DNA from: Clostridiales bacterium
Lineage (GTDB): Bacteria > Bacillota > Clostridia > Christensenellales > Aristaeellaceae
Length of the DNA: 23,781 nt
Assembly (NCBI GenBank): GCA_004556985.1
Contig: SFFC01000073.1
Coordinates: 1-23,781 of the forward strand
Direction of reading: 5' to 3'
Of the stretch, positions 1-7,910 are shown piece after piece; within the stretch, counting starts at the first letter, position 1, and each line of letters starts with the position of its first letter. The notes under the pieces are model-generated. The model was not told the origin of the DNA, ran no database searches, and saw only the letters and a program-made list of their open reading frames with translations. A program made the position numbers and the translations under genes.

Positions 1-969
1 CTTGTATCCGCGGGATGTCAGATGCCCGATGAACGCGCGCATGCACGGGAAGACATCGGCGTTGTATGTCGTCGCGGCGAGCACGAGGCGGCGGCTGGCA
101 AAGGCCTGCGCCACGGCCTCGGCCCAATCGCAGCGGGCCAGGTCAAACAAGCGGACAGACAGCCCCTGCGCCGAGAGGCGCTCTGCAAGCAGATCGGCGG
201 CCTCGCGGGTGTGGCCGTAAACGGAGGCGTAGGCGATGGTCACGCCGTCGTTTTCCGGCGCGTAGGAGGACCAGATGCCATACAGCTCCAGCGCACGCGG
301 CAGGTTGTCGGTGAGCACGGGGCCGTGCAGCGGCGCAATCGCCGTGACCGTCAGCGCGCAGAGCTTGCGCAGAACGCCCTGCACCTGCGCGCCGTATTTT
401 CCGACGATGCCGAAGTAGTATCTGCGGGCCTCGTCCTCCCAGGGCTCCGGACAGTCGAGCGCGCCGAATTTGCCGAAGGCGTCCGCAGAAAAGACGACCC
501 CTTCCTTCTCGTCATAGGTCATCATGACCTCCGGCCAATGCACCATCGGCGCGGCAATGAAGCGGAGCGTGCGGCCGCCCAGCGGCAGCGTATCCCCGTC
601 CTTGACGGTCAGGCTGCGCCCCTCACCGCAATCCCCGTAGAAGCCCTTCATCATGGCGAGCGCCTTGGCGGACGCCACGACGGTCGCCTGGGGATAGCGC
701 TCCAAGAACAGGCGGATATTGGCGGAGTGATCCGGCTCCATGTGCTGCACGATGAGATAGTCGGGCTGGCGGCTGCCCAGCACGCGGGCGATGTTTTCCA
801 GCCAGGCGCCGCCAAAGCGCGCCTCCACCGAATCCAGAACGGCGACTTTCTCATCCGTGATGACATAGGAATTATAGGACATGCCGTGCGGCACGGCGTA
901 CTGCGCTTCAAACAGGTCGAGGTCGTGATCGTTCACGCCCACATAAACGATTTCAGGACGGATGGTCAT
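1..969 (-). CDS. fprA: Flavodiiron protein (FprA-type A-type flavoprotein), C-terminus cut by window edge
   Basis: Cytoplasmic flavodiiron proteins reduce O2 to water (some reduce NO) with electrons usually delivered by rubredoxin. The 323 visible codons begin with an ATG at 969, preceded by an AGGAGG site (979-984 on the complementary strand). The metallo-beta-lactamase-like diiron domain is complete. The signature HMEPDH gives ligands H76, E78, D80 and H81. HWPE supplies H144, SADAFG supplies D163 and LHGP supplies H215, so all canonical iron ligands are present. From about residue 243 the flavodoxin-like domain begins, with an FMN-loop-like YASVYGHT. The family is usually about 390-400 residues, so roughly 70-80 residues lie outside the window. 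The divergent neighbour is a rubredoxin, its expected electron donor. The family assignment is secure; the preference for O2 over NO cannot be read from sequence. Confidence 0.96.
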   Translation of the reverse strand, partial: MTIRPEIVYVGVNDHDLDLFEAQYAVPHGMSYNSYVITDEKVAVLDSVEARFGGAWLENIARVLGSRQPDYLIVQHMEPDHSANIRLFLERYPQATVVASAKALAMMKGFYGDCGEGRSLTVKDGDTLPLGGRTLRFIAAPMVHWPEVMMTYDEKEGVVFSADAFGKFGALDCPEPWEDEARRYYFGIVGKYGAQVQGVLRKLCALTVTAIAPLHGPVLTDNLPRALELYGIWSSYAPENDGVTIAYASVYGHTREAADLLAERLSAQGLSVRLFDLARCDWAEAVAQAFASRRLVLAATTYNADVFPCMRAFIGHLTSRGYK

Positions 970-1014
970 GGTTATCTTCCTCCTCATGATTGGTTTTCCC
1001 CTGACTTCGCAAAT

Positions 1015-1043
1015 ATATTATCAGCAATGCGCGGCAAGTTCAA
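1015..1043 (-). promoter_or_regulatory. Sigma-A-type promoter for the flavodiiron gene
   Basis: On the minus strand a TTGAAC -35 box (1038-1043) and a TAATAT -10 box (1015-1020) are separated by 17 nt. They lie about 45 nt upstream of the start codon. The -10 box matches consensus at 4 of 6 positions, so the call is moderate. Confidence 0.55.
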
Positions 1044-1101
1044 TGCGTTTGCACAGATTCGTCATGACCGCACAAAAAGGGGATGAAAAATCGCCTTTTT
1101 A

Positions 1102-1192
1102 CTCTGAAAGTCTCTCTGCAAAGCTTCGGACTCGGCCTCAAAGCCATGGGACTTGCACCACTTGGTCGGAAATGCAGCCGGCATCATGCCGG
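1102..1192 (-). repeat. Dispersed structured repeat, family 1, copy A
   Basis: On the minus strand this 91-nt stretch begins with the palindrome CCGGCATGATGCCGG (1178-1192) and continues with GCATTTCCGAC. It then has an internal stem around AAGTC/GACTT and a GAGTCCGAAGCTTTGCAGAG box, and ends near CTTTCAGAG. The same order of blocks recurs at 11096, 11191, 13682, 16466 and 19735. This copy lies between the divergent flavodiiron and rubredoxin genes and points toward the flavodiiron gene. Confidence 0.8.
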
Positions 1193-1209
1193 TTTTATAG
1201 GGAAAGCCC

Positions 1210-1239
1210 TTGTTGCTTCCCGCCCGTTTGAGGTATAAT
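1210..1239 (+). promoter_or_regulatory. Promoter for rubredoxin
   Basis: A perfect TATAAT -10 box (1234-1239) is preceded at 18 nt by a weak TTGTTG -35 box (1210-1215). The region lies about 80 nt upstream of the rubredoxin start codon. Confidence 0.6.
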
Positions 1240-1320
1240 ATCATGCATGACCCATGCCGGGCGGAGCGCTTCGCCTGCCCGCGCGCGGGGTCAGCCAAAT
1301 ATTGGAAAGGAGGCGGCGTC

Positions 1321-1479
1321 ATGAAGAAGTACGAGTGCCCGTGCGGCTACATCTATGATCCGGCGATCGGCGATCCCGACAACGGAATTGCCCCCGGAAC
1401 GGCCTTTGAAGACATCCCGGATTCCTGGGTCTGCCCGGTTTGCGGCCTGGGCAAGGATGCGTTCTCCGAGATCGATTGA
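1321..1479 (+). CDS. rd: Rubredoxin
   Basis: This is a 52-residue, single-domain rubredoxin, the usual size for the family. It is a cytoplasmic one-electron carrier with one Fe(Cys)4 centre. Both metal knuckles are visible: CPCGYIYD near the N-terminus (C6 and, unusually close, C8; the family normally has CxxC) and CPVCGLGKD near the C-terminus. The first knuckle reads ECPCGY, so the spacing is C-x-C rather than C-x-x-C, a variant also seen in some clostridial rubredoxins. The core GDPDNGIAPGTAFEDIPDSW is typical. The ATG follows a GGAAAGGAGG site about 7 nt upstream. It diverges from the flavodiiron gene, for which it is the likely electron donor, and it is monocistronic because a strong terminator follows. 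Confidence 0.96.
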   Translation: MKKYECPCGYIYDPAIGDPDNGIAPGTAFEDIPDSWVCPVCGLGKDAFSEID

Positions 1480-1492
1480 CCGGTGAACGGCA

Positions 1493-1546
1493 ACAAAGCG
1501 GCCCTGCCGCGCCTTTGAAAAGCGCGGTGGGGCCGCTTTGTTTGAT
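1493..1546 (+). terminator. Intrinsic terminator after rubredoxin, probably bidirectional
   Basis: A 12-bp perfect stem pairs ACAAAGCGGCCC (1493-1504) with GGGCCGCTTTGT (1530-1541), and an inner CCGCGC/GCGCGG stem extends it. The 3' side is T-rich. It lies between rubredoxin and the convergent CotH gene and could serve both. Confidence 0.85.
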
Positions 1547-1611
1547 TCTGCGCGGCTTCAGCCTCGGGCACAGAGCCGGAGGATTCCCGGTATTTCGGAG
1601 GGCATGCCGGT

Positions 1612-3942
1612 TTATTGCGCCGTATACAGGTCGCCGAAATAGCGCTCCATCTCCTCGTCGCTGAGCTTGAAGGCCCGCTGCGCGCTTTGCACCATCGTCG
1701 CCACGCGGTCGTTTTCCTCGCTTTTGACGAAGTCGCGCAAAAACTGCACATGCTCCTGCCAGGCGGCATAGGAGCCGCCCCAGAGCTCGTAGTTGTATGG
1801 CAGATCGTGCGCGACCTCCTGCGCCATGGCGTCGATATGCGCGATGACCCGCTCTGGCGCGTAGGTGTTCTCAAGATGCCAGACGAGCCGGCGGATCATC
1901 TGATCCCTGAACTGCGCGTTCTCCAGCAGCGCGTTGATGACCACCGTGTTGAGCGCGGATTCCTCGCTGACCTTGCCGATCATCTGATGCAGCGCGGCGG
2001 GCTGTGAGCCAAAGCCCCAGTCGAGGTCGAAATTCACGATGCGCCACAGGCCGTCCCCGCCTTTGGAGCGGACGTGGCGGATGTTCGGATAGTCGCGGTC
2101 GCCGGAGTAGGCGCGCGCGATGTAGTAATCCATGAAGCTCTCCAGGCAGAGCCGGCTGGCGACGTAGTCAAAATGCTCCTGCTGGGAGAGGTCGCTGCGC
2201 TTGCAGTAGCGCATTAGCGCCAACCAGTCGTCCCGGTCGCCGGCCTCGGCCTTCGTCCAGCCGTAGATGATGTCGACGCCCTCCTCCTCGCCGCCCAGAT
2301 AGGAGGCGACGAAGTCGTCCGACACGCGTTCGCGGATGTAGTAGACGCCGAAGTAGGCGCCGTCGATGAAGAGGTTGACCGGCTTGTAGTGCTGACAGAG
2401 CACCTCCGGCATCGCCTCTGCCGTCAGTGAGGTCAGGAATTCATCGCGAAAAAAAGCGCGGTTCGCGTCCTCCGAGCCGCAGCGGAGCACGAGCGAGTTG
2501 AAGGAGGTGACCGGCGAATCCTCAAACAGCGGGTATTCGAGCCGCCCGGTCCCGTACTGGGCGCGAAAGCGCACGGAGAAGCTCTTCTTCTCCAGCTCGC
2601 GGCTGCCCTGCCCGTGGATCTTCAGCCCGCAGTCGACGCTGAAGGCCGTCCGGCCGTCCTCGATGAGGGTCAGATTGACGGCGATTTCTCGGTTGCGCTT
2701 TTCATAGAGCGTGTAGATGCCGTTGGAGCCGAGAATGGCGCCCGGCTCGCCGCTGATGCACAGCAGCGGGAGCTCGTATTTCTCCGCGTCAAACAGGTAA
2801 TGGCAGGTCACCGTGGGCGACCAGAGCTTTCCCTCGGCCAGGGCGCGCATGCGCAGCACGCAGCTTTCCGTGACGGCGATGGGCGTGCCGTCGTAAAGCG
2901 CGCTCTTCTGCGTGGGCAGCTGCCCGTCGAGCGTATAATAAATCGCGCCCTCGCCGCTGAGCGTCACGGCGGCGGGGGCGCTGACTGCACCGCTATTCAG
3001 GCTGGCCTGGGGCGCCTCTGTGACGCCCGTCAGGCCTTCGGGGTTGGGCTGGCCGATGGAGGGCGTCTCGTAGTAGCAGAGGGCGTCCCCGCTCCTGCCG
3101 TAGGAGGTATCCGGCGTCAGCGGCGGGACATAGAGCGCGTCGACGCACTGGCCGTTTGGATCGCTGACGTAGACCGCCTCGCCGGTGGCGGGGATCTTGA
3201 AGGGCGCCTCGCGCGGCGCCTCCCTGCCGGAGGCCTGCACGACATAGCATTCGCCCGGCGCGAGCTCGATGTCCGGCAGCTGCCAGAGGAAGGGGTTCTT
3301 CTTCTTGTCGGAGAGGTAGTAGTCGCTCAGGCGCAGGGGCTCGCTGCCGACATTTTGCAGCTCGATCAGGTCGTTGTATTCGCCATCCAGCGGCAGCAGC
3401 CTGCTGTTGGAGGAGACGACCTCGCTGACGACCAGCGTCTGCCCGCTCGTGACGCAGGCGCGGTAGGCCGCCGCGCCCTCCGCCGTGTTGGCGTAGCCGG
3501 GCGAGGGCTGCTGCGTCAGGCCCAGGCCGGCCTGCCAGACGTTGTTCTCCATCGCGGGCAGCTCGGCCTCGTCGCACAGCGTGCCGCCGCGATCAAACAG
3601 ATACAGCTCGCAGCCCTCCTTCGGCAGGCGCAGGCCGGGCAGATCCACATCGCACAGCAGCAGCGCATAGCTGTCCGGCGCGAGCTCGACGGCGGGCAGA
3701 TGGCAGGCGAAGGGATCGTCCGCCTCCCGCGAGAGGAAGTAGTCCGAGAGCATCACAGCGCTGTCCCCGCCGTTGTAGAGCTCAACATAGTCGTGAAAGC
3801 CCAGCAGAAAGTCCGTATCGTTGTTGCTCTGGGCCTCGCTGATGCGCAGCGCGCCGTCCTCCGCCCAGGCGGGGAGGACGAGCAGCGACAGCAGGCAGGC
3901 AAGGCAGAGGAGCCGGAGCGCGGGGAAGACGAAGCAGCGCAT
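1612..3942 (-). CDS. Secreted CotH-kinase family protein with two lamin-tail domains
   Basis: This 776-residue exported protein has an N-terminal signal peptide (hydrophobic residues 8-25, likely cleavage after AWA at 27). Two lamin-tail-like beta domains follow, at about 31-120 and 168-262; both carry the (D/N)xxELxN...LSDYxLS pattern. A chitobiase/Fn3-associated segment (IYYTLDGQLPT, about 332-384) comes next, then a CotH kinase domain from about 390 to 700. The CotH motifs are IHGQGSRELEKKSFSVRF (442-459), an RDEF segment (499-502), a VNLFIDGAYFGVYYIRER segment (522-539) and FDLDWGFG (638-645). CotH proteins are atypical secreted protein kinases known from spore coats, and similar proteins are common outside spore coats in gut Clostridia. 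The start is the ATG behind AAAGGAAA; the frame remains open further upstream, but that stretch contains the promoter. The substrate is unknown. Confidence 0.93.
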   Translation of the reverse strand: MRCFVFPALRLLCLACLLSLLVLPAWAEDGALRISEAQSNNDTDFLLGFHDYVELYNGGDSAVMLSDYFLSREADDPFACHLPAVELAPDSYALLLCDVDLPGLRLPKEGCELYLFDRGGTLCDEAELPAMENNVWQAGLGLTQQPSPGYANTAEGAAAYRACVTSGQTLVVSEVVSSNSRLLPLDGEYNDLIELQNVGSEPLRLSDYYLSDKKKNPFLWQLPDIELAPGECYVVQASGREAPREAPFKIPATGEAVYVSDPNGQCVDALYVPPLTPDTSYGRSGDALCYYETPSIGQPNPEGLTGVTEAPQASLNSGAVSAPAAVTLSGEGAIYYTLDGQLPTQKSALYDGTPIAVTESCVLRMRALAEGKLWSPTVTCHYLFDAEKYELPLLCISGEPGAILGSNGIYTLYEKRNREIAVNLTLIEDGRTAFSVDCGLKIHGQGSRELEKKSFSVRFRAQYGTGRLEYPLFEDSPVTSFNSLVLRCGSEDANRAFFRDEFLTSLTAEAMPEVLCQHYKPVNLFIDGAYFGVYYIRERVSDDFVASYLGGEEEGVDIIYGWTKAEAGDRDDWLALMRYCKRSDLSQQEHFDYVASRLCLESFMDYYIARAYSGDRDYPNIRHVRSKGGDGLWRIVNFDLDWGFGSQPAALHQMIGKVSEESALNTVVINALLENAQFRDQMIRRLVWHLENTYAPERVIAHIDAMAQEVAHDLPYNYELWGGSYAAWQEHVQFLRDFVKSEENDRVATMVQSAQRAFKLSDEEMERYFGDLYTAQ

Positions 3943-3992
3943 AGTCAGGTTTCCTTTCGTGTGCGGGGCTGCCGGTCGGACGGGGAGGCCCC

Positions 3993-4034
3993 CAATGCTG
4001 TCTGCATTGTACAACGCGGGCGTTTTGATGTCAA
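3993..4034 (-). promoter_or_regulatory. Near-consensus promoter and inverted repeat upstream of the CotH gene
   Basis: On the minus strand a perfect TTGACA (4029-4034) is followed after exactly 17 nt by TACAAT (4006-4011). A 6-bp inverted repeat, CAATGC (3993-3998) and GCATTG (4004-4009), overlaps the -10 box and the expected transcription start. It could be an operator or an early hairpin in the leader. Confidence 0.8.
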
Positions 4035-4123
4035 GACATGCGGCCCCTGCGCAAAGCGGCGGCGGGGCGTCCGGGGCATAAATGGAAATTTTTGGGATGA
4101 AAATGGAAGTCTGCTTCGTTGTA

Positions 4124-4132
4124 TGGTATAAT
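4124..4132 (+). promoter_or_regulatory. Extended -10 promoter for the FHA-SEDS-PBP operon
   Basis: TGGTATAAT is a TGn extended -10 element with a perfect TATAAT (4127-4132). No good -35 box is seen, as expected for an extended -10 promoter. The predicted start near 4139 leaves no leader for the upstream GTG/ATG codons and supports the TTG start at 4192 for the next gene. Confidence 0.65.
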
Positions 4133-4191
4133 CGGTGGGAATGCATGTCCCGCCGGCAGCGCACCCTCCGGCGGAGAGGAGGCGCGGTCGG

Positions 4192-4830
4192 TTGAATCAG
4201 GCGTGGTATCAGGTGGTTTCCCTGCTTTTTGGGTATGCGGGCGCGGCGATGATCGCGGTGATCGCGCTGCTGGGCGTGCGCAAGCTCGCCGGGGACAGGG
4301 CGCTCTGGCGCCGCGTCGGGCGGGAGCTGCCGCGCTGCGGCGCGGCCGGGACGCTCTGCGTGCTCACGGCGGGGGAGCGGCGGCTGAGCGCGGGGACGGA
4401 GATCCCCGTTCCCTACGAGGGGACGCTCGGCTCGGCGCACAGCTGCGACGTCTGCATCCCCGTGCGCAGGGTGCACATGCGCTCGGCCTTCTTCTGGATG
4501 GAGAAGGACGCGCTGCACATGGTCGCCCTCCACAGGGACGGCTTTATGGCCGACGACGTGCCGGTGGAGCCGGGCGACGAGGCCGTGCTGCGCGACGGCG
4601 CTGTGCTGTGCATCGGGGAGATCCGGCTGGCGCTGCGCCTGAAGGGGCGCACGGCGGACCGCGAGGCCAGCGTCGGCCCGTATGTCACGAAGGCCAGGCG
4701 GAGCAAGGCGCAGCAGGGCCGCGGCGACGGGCTGGGCGCGCCCGGCAAGGGCGAGGCGCGGCGCGAGCGGAAGATCGAGAGCAGGACGACGGAAAGGGCG
4801 CGCAGAACGGGCGCCGCCAAGAAGGGGTGA
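4192..4830 (+). CDS. Membrane-anchored FHA-like domain protein
   Basis: The product is 212 residues from a TTG start preceded at 9 nt by AGGAGG (4177-4182). In-frame GTG and ATG codons at 4135 and 4141 sit at the predicted transcription start and have no ribosome binding site. One transmembrane helix (about 9-29) is followed by an FHA-like beta domain (about 72-150) and a strongly basic tail (about 151-212). FHA domains normally bind phosphothreonine peptides through Gly-Arg, Ser and His motifs. Here the equivalent stretch reads LGSAHSCDVCIP...VHMRSAFF, so the canonical Arg and Ser-Arg-x-His residues appear to be missing. Phosphopeptide binding is therefore doubtful. The gene ends 4 nt before a SEDS glycosyltransferase and shares its operon. 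FHA proteins beside RodA and PBP genes are well known in Actinobacteria and occur in Clostridia, which suggests a scaffold or regulatory role in wall synthesis. Confidence 0.82.
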   Translation: MNQAWYQVVSLLFGYAGAAMIAVIALLGVRKLAGDRALWRRVGRELPRCGAAGTLCVLTAGERRLSAGTEIPVPYEGTLGSAHSCDVCIPVRRVHMRSAFFWMEKDALHMVALHRDGFMADDVPVEPGDEAVLRDGAVLCIGEIRLALRLKGRTADREASVGPYVTKARRSKAQQGRGDGLGAPGKGEARRERKIESRTTERARRTGAAKKG

Positions 4831-4834
4831 ACGC

Positions 4835-6400
4835 ATGGCGCGCAAGCAGGAGGTCTATACCGCCCGCAGGAGGGCGGCGGACGAGGAGGTCCGCACCCCC
4901 GGAAAGGACATGCTCCCCAAAAAGATCCTCGTCAGGGAGGATGAAAAGGCTGGCGGCAAGGCCGCCCAAAAGCCGACGGCAAAGGCGGCGAAGACGGGCG
5001 TAAAGGCGGCCTCTTCCGCCAAAAAGACGGAAGCTCCTCCCCAAAGGCCGGCCGTGCGCCCCGCAAAGCAGAGCGGCGCGGCATCCGGCCGCGCGCAGAA
5101 GCGTGCGCTCAAGGAGAAAAGGAAGAAGGACGCCATCTTCCGCGACCGGCGGCGCGCGGTCAGCCGGGGCGCTGACTTCGGCGTGACGATGATCGCGCTG
5201 CTGACGGCGATGTTTGAAATGCTGGGGCTGCTGCTGGCCGCGCTGCGCACGCAGGGCGCAATGGACACGCAGGCGCTCGTGCTGATGGCGGTGATGGTGC
5301 CGCTGGGGCTGGCGACGACGCTGCTGCTGCCGCGCGCGCTGCCCATCGACGCGCTGATCATGGCGCTGACAAACTTCCTGTGCGGCGTGAGCGTCGTGAT
5401 CCTCTACACGGTTTCGCCGGAGCGCGGCGTGCGCCAGACGGTGTTCTACGCCGGGGGGCTGGCCGTCATGCTGCTTGCGGCCGTCATCGTCTCGCGCAAG
5501 CGGCGATGGAAGGGGCTGACGCTTTTGTCGATGGTGCTGGGCATCGCGGCGCTCGTGCTGCCGCTGCTCTTCGGCGAATGGAACAACGGCGCGAAGAACT
5601 GGGTCTCCGTGCCGGGGCTGGGCTCGTTTCAGCCCAGCGAGCTGGTGAAGCTCTCCGTCGTGCTGACGCTGGCCTACTACTTCAGCGCGCACAGAACCGT
5701 CGCGCAGATGATGCCGGCGATCCTCTTTGCCGGGGCCTGCCTGCTGCTGCTCATGCTCCAGCGGGACCTGGGCACGGCGCTGATCTACTATCTGACGACG
5801 CTGGTGCTCTTCTACGCCGCCTGCGGCAACGTGCCGCTGACGGTGCTGGGCATCGGCGGGGGTGCGGCGGCGGCCGTGATGGGCTACCAGATGTTCGCGC
5901 ATGTCAAGGTGCGCGTGGCGATGTGGCAAAACCCCTGGAGCGATCCGCTGGACAAGGGCTACCAGATCATCCAGGCGCTGCTGGCCATCGGCTCGGGCGG
6001 GCTGTTTGGCGTGGGCCTGGGGCAGGGCACGCCGGAGAAGATTCCCGCCTACTACAACGACTTCATCTTCGCCGTCATCTGCGAGCAGATGGGCCTGATC
6101 TTCGGCCTGCTGGTGCTGGCGGTGTATCTGCTGCTCATCGCCCGGGGTGTGACGGTCATCACGCGGGCGCGCCGCTCGTTTGACATGCTGCTGGGCTGCG
6201 GCGTGCTGGCGATGCTGGCGATTCAGACGCTGATGATCGTCGGCGGCGTCATCAAGATGATCCCGCTGACCGGCGTGACGATGCCGCTGATGAGCTATGG
6301 CGGCTCGTCGCTGATCTCCTGCCTGGCGATGATCGGCATCCTGCATGGCATCAGCGCCCGCGCGCAGGACAATCTCGAGGAGGACATCCTGGGCGCCTGA
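4835..6400 (+). CDS. SEDS-family peptidoglycan glycosyltransferase (FtsW/RodA/SpoVE)
   Basis: SEDS proteins polymerise lipid II into glycan strands in the cytoplasmic membrane, paired with a class B PBP. The 521-residue product starts at an ATG behind GAAGGGG, 4 nt after the FHA gene. Residues 1 to about 115 form a Lys/Ala-rich basic cytoplasmic extension that ordinary FtsW/RodA proteins lack or keep short. About ten membrane helices follow. Family signatures include QPSELVKLSVVLTLAYYF, WQNPWSDPLDKGYQIIQALL, AIGSGGLFGVGLGQG and NDFIFAVICEQMG. D409 in NDFIF is the likely catalytic aspartate by position in the family. The C-terminal TGVTMPLMSYGGSSL segment is also typical. FtsW (division) and RodA (elongation) cannot be told apart by eye; pairing with a PBP gene and an FHA gene resembles the actinobacterial rodA arrangement. 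Confidence 0.95.
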   Translation: MARKQEVYTARRRAADEEVRTPGKDMLPKKILVREDEKAGGKAAQKPTAKAAKTGVKAASSAKKTEAPPQRPAVRPAKQSGAASGRAQKRALKEKRKKDAIFRDRRRAVSRGADFGVTMIALLTAMFEMLGLLLAALRTQGAMDTQALVLMAVMVPLGLATTLLLPRALPIDALIMALTNFLCGVSVVILYTVSPERGVRQTVFYAGGLAVMLLAAVIVSRKRRWKGLTLLSMVLGIAALVLPLLFGEWNNGAKNWVSVPGLGSFQPSELVKLSVVLTLAYYFSAHRTVAQMMPAILFAGACLLLLMLQRDLGTALIYYLTTLVLFYAACGNVPLTVLGIGGGAAAAVMGYQMFAHVKVRVAMWQNPWSDPLDKGYQIIQALLAIGSGGLFGVGLGQGTPEKIPAYYNDFIFAVICEQMGLIFGLLVLAVYLLLIARGVTVITRARRSFDMLLGCGVLAMLAIQTLMIVGGVIKMIPLTGVTMPLMSYGGSSLISCLAMIGILHGISARAQDNLEEDILGA

Positions 6401-6442
6401 CGGGGAGGGATTTGTATCAAGGTCATCAAGCGGCGCATCCGC

Positions 6443-7822
6443 ATGCTCCTGGCGGTCGCGGCGGCGTTTTTCGCCGTCACCGTCGCCTACTGCTGCTACT
6501 CGGTCTACTTCTACGGCGGCCGCTGGGTCGCCAACCCGTACAATCCGCGCATCAGCAACCGCAAGCAGAGCGTCATCATGGGCACGGTCACGGACAGGGA
6601 CGGCGCCGTCCTGGCCTACACGGACGAGAGCGGAAGCCGCCGCTATAACGGCAGCGAGGCGACGCGCAGGGCCGTCTCCCAGGTGATCGGCGACAGCGGC
6701 GGCAAGGCCTCCACGGGCGTCGACACGTTCCACGCGCAGTACCTGCTGGGCTTCAAGGCGAGCATCTTCGAGCGCCTGGGCGACGCGATCACCGGCACGA
6801 CGCAGCGCGGCGACGATCTGCAGCTGACGGTCTCGGCGCAGCTCTCGCGCTACATCAGCGAGCAGTTCCCCGCGGGCAAGCGCGGCGCGGTGGTCGTGCT
6901 CAACTACAGGACGGAGGAGATCCTCTCGATGGTTTCCATGCCGCAGTTTGATCCCACGGACATGGACAGCGCGCTTGAGGACGAGGAGGCCGGCGCGCTC
7001 ATCAACCGCGCGACGCAGGGGCTCTATCCGCCCGGCTCGACGTTCAAGATCGTGACGCTGGCCTCGGCGCTTGAAAACCTGCCGGACCTTGACAGCTTCG
7101 CCTTTGACTGCACGGGCTACTATCCCGTGGGCAGCTACGCCGTCACGGACAACAGCGCGCACGGCGTGCAGTCGCTCTCCAGCGCGTTCAAGAATTCCTG
7201 CAACACGACGTTTGCGGCGCTCTCGCAGGAGCTGGGGTATTCGATGCTCGGCGCGACGGCGGAGCGGCTCGGCTTCAACCAGAATTTCCTCTTCGACGAC
7301 CTGATCGTCTACAACTCGAGCTACCCCATCGACGGCCTGAGCGCGGAGGATCTGGCCTGGTCGGCGGTCGGCCAGGGGCGCGTGCTCGCCACGCCGCTGC
7401 ACATGGCGATGATCGCCGCCTCAGTCGCCAACGGCGGCGTGATGAACGAGCCGCGGCTGCTTCGCCAAATCACGACGCCGCAGGGCGGCACGCGCGCCCT
7501 GCCGGCGAGCGAAACCGGCTGGCGCGTGATGAGCGAGAGCGTCGCCGCGCGGCTGGAAACGGAGATGATCCGGGTCGTCAAATCCGGAACGGGCACGCAC
7601 GCCGCGCTGGGCAACGGCTATGTTGTGGCGGGCAAGACGGGCTCGGCGGAGGTCAGCGACGACAAGAGCGTCGCGGCGCACGCCTGGTTTGTCGGCTATA
7701 TCACCAACGACAACGCGCCCTACGCGATCTGCGTGCTCGTGGAGAACGGCGGGGCCGGCGGAACGGTCGCCGCGCCCCTGGCGCGAAGGACGCTGCAAAA
7801 GGCGATCAACCTCGGCCTGTGA
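6443..7822 (+). CDS. Class B penicillin-binding protein (transpeptidase), uncertain start
   Basis: This enzyme cross-links peptidoglycan outside the membrane and is the expected partner of the preceding SEDS protein. From the ATG at 6443 it has 459 residues: one N-terminal membrane helix (about 1-24), a short linker domain and a transpeptidase domain. The three penicillin-binding motifs are present: STFK with nucleophile S199, SCN at 252-254 and KTG at 398-400. At 459 residues it is short for a class B PBP, like the PbpA type in Actinobacteria. The start is a problem. GGGAGG lies at 6403-6408, but the ATG at 6443 is 34 nt away, and the TTG at 6412 is in another frame. Removing one base (t at 6415) would give a normal start, TTG followed by basic residues (MIKVIKRRIRM), so an indel or a rare ATT/ATC start is possible. 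Confidence 0.93.
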   Translation: MLLAVAAAFFAVTVAYCCYSVYFYGGRWVANPYNPRISNRKQSVIMGTVTDRDGAVLAYTDESGSRRYNGSEATRRAVSQVIGDSGGKASTGVDTFHAQYLLGFKASIFERLGDAITGTTQRGDDLQLTVSAQLSRYISEQFPAGKRGAVVVLNYRTEEILSMVSMPQFDPTDMDSALEDEEAGALINRATQGLYPPGSTFKIVTLASALENLPDLDSFAFDCTGYYPVGSYAVTDNSAHGVQSLSSAFKNSCNTTFAALSQELGYSMLGATAERLGFNQNFLFDDLIVYNSSYPIDGLSAEDLAWSAVGQGRVLATPLHMAMIAASVANGGVMNEPRLLRQITTPQGGTRALPASETGWRVMSESVAARLETEMIRVVKSGTGTHAALGNGYVVAGKTGSAEVSDDKSVAAHAWFVGYITNDNAPYAICVLVENGGAGGTVAAPLARRTLQKAINLGL

Positions 7823-7910
7823 GCCGGGCGCGGACACATACGAAAGGGCCCGCTGGGGCGGGCCGCAAGGCAACCCGGAAAACAGAACTGACGAAAGCGA
7901 GGAGCCTGAC

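Noticed and set aside
4685..7402. Very long open frame on the minus strand opposite the FHA-SEDS-PBP genes, with similar long frames opposite pta-ackA, cggR-pgk and tpiA-gpmI
   Set aside because: These are low-complexity, Arg/His/Asp/Leu-rich shadows of GC-rich coding genes on the other strand. They match no family and have no ribosome binding sites.
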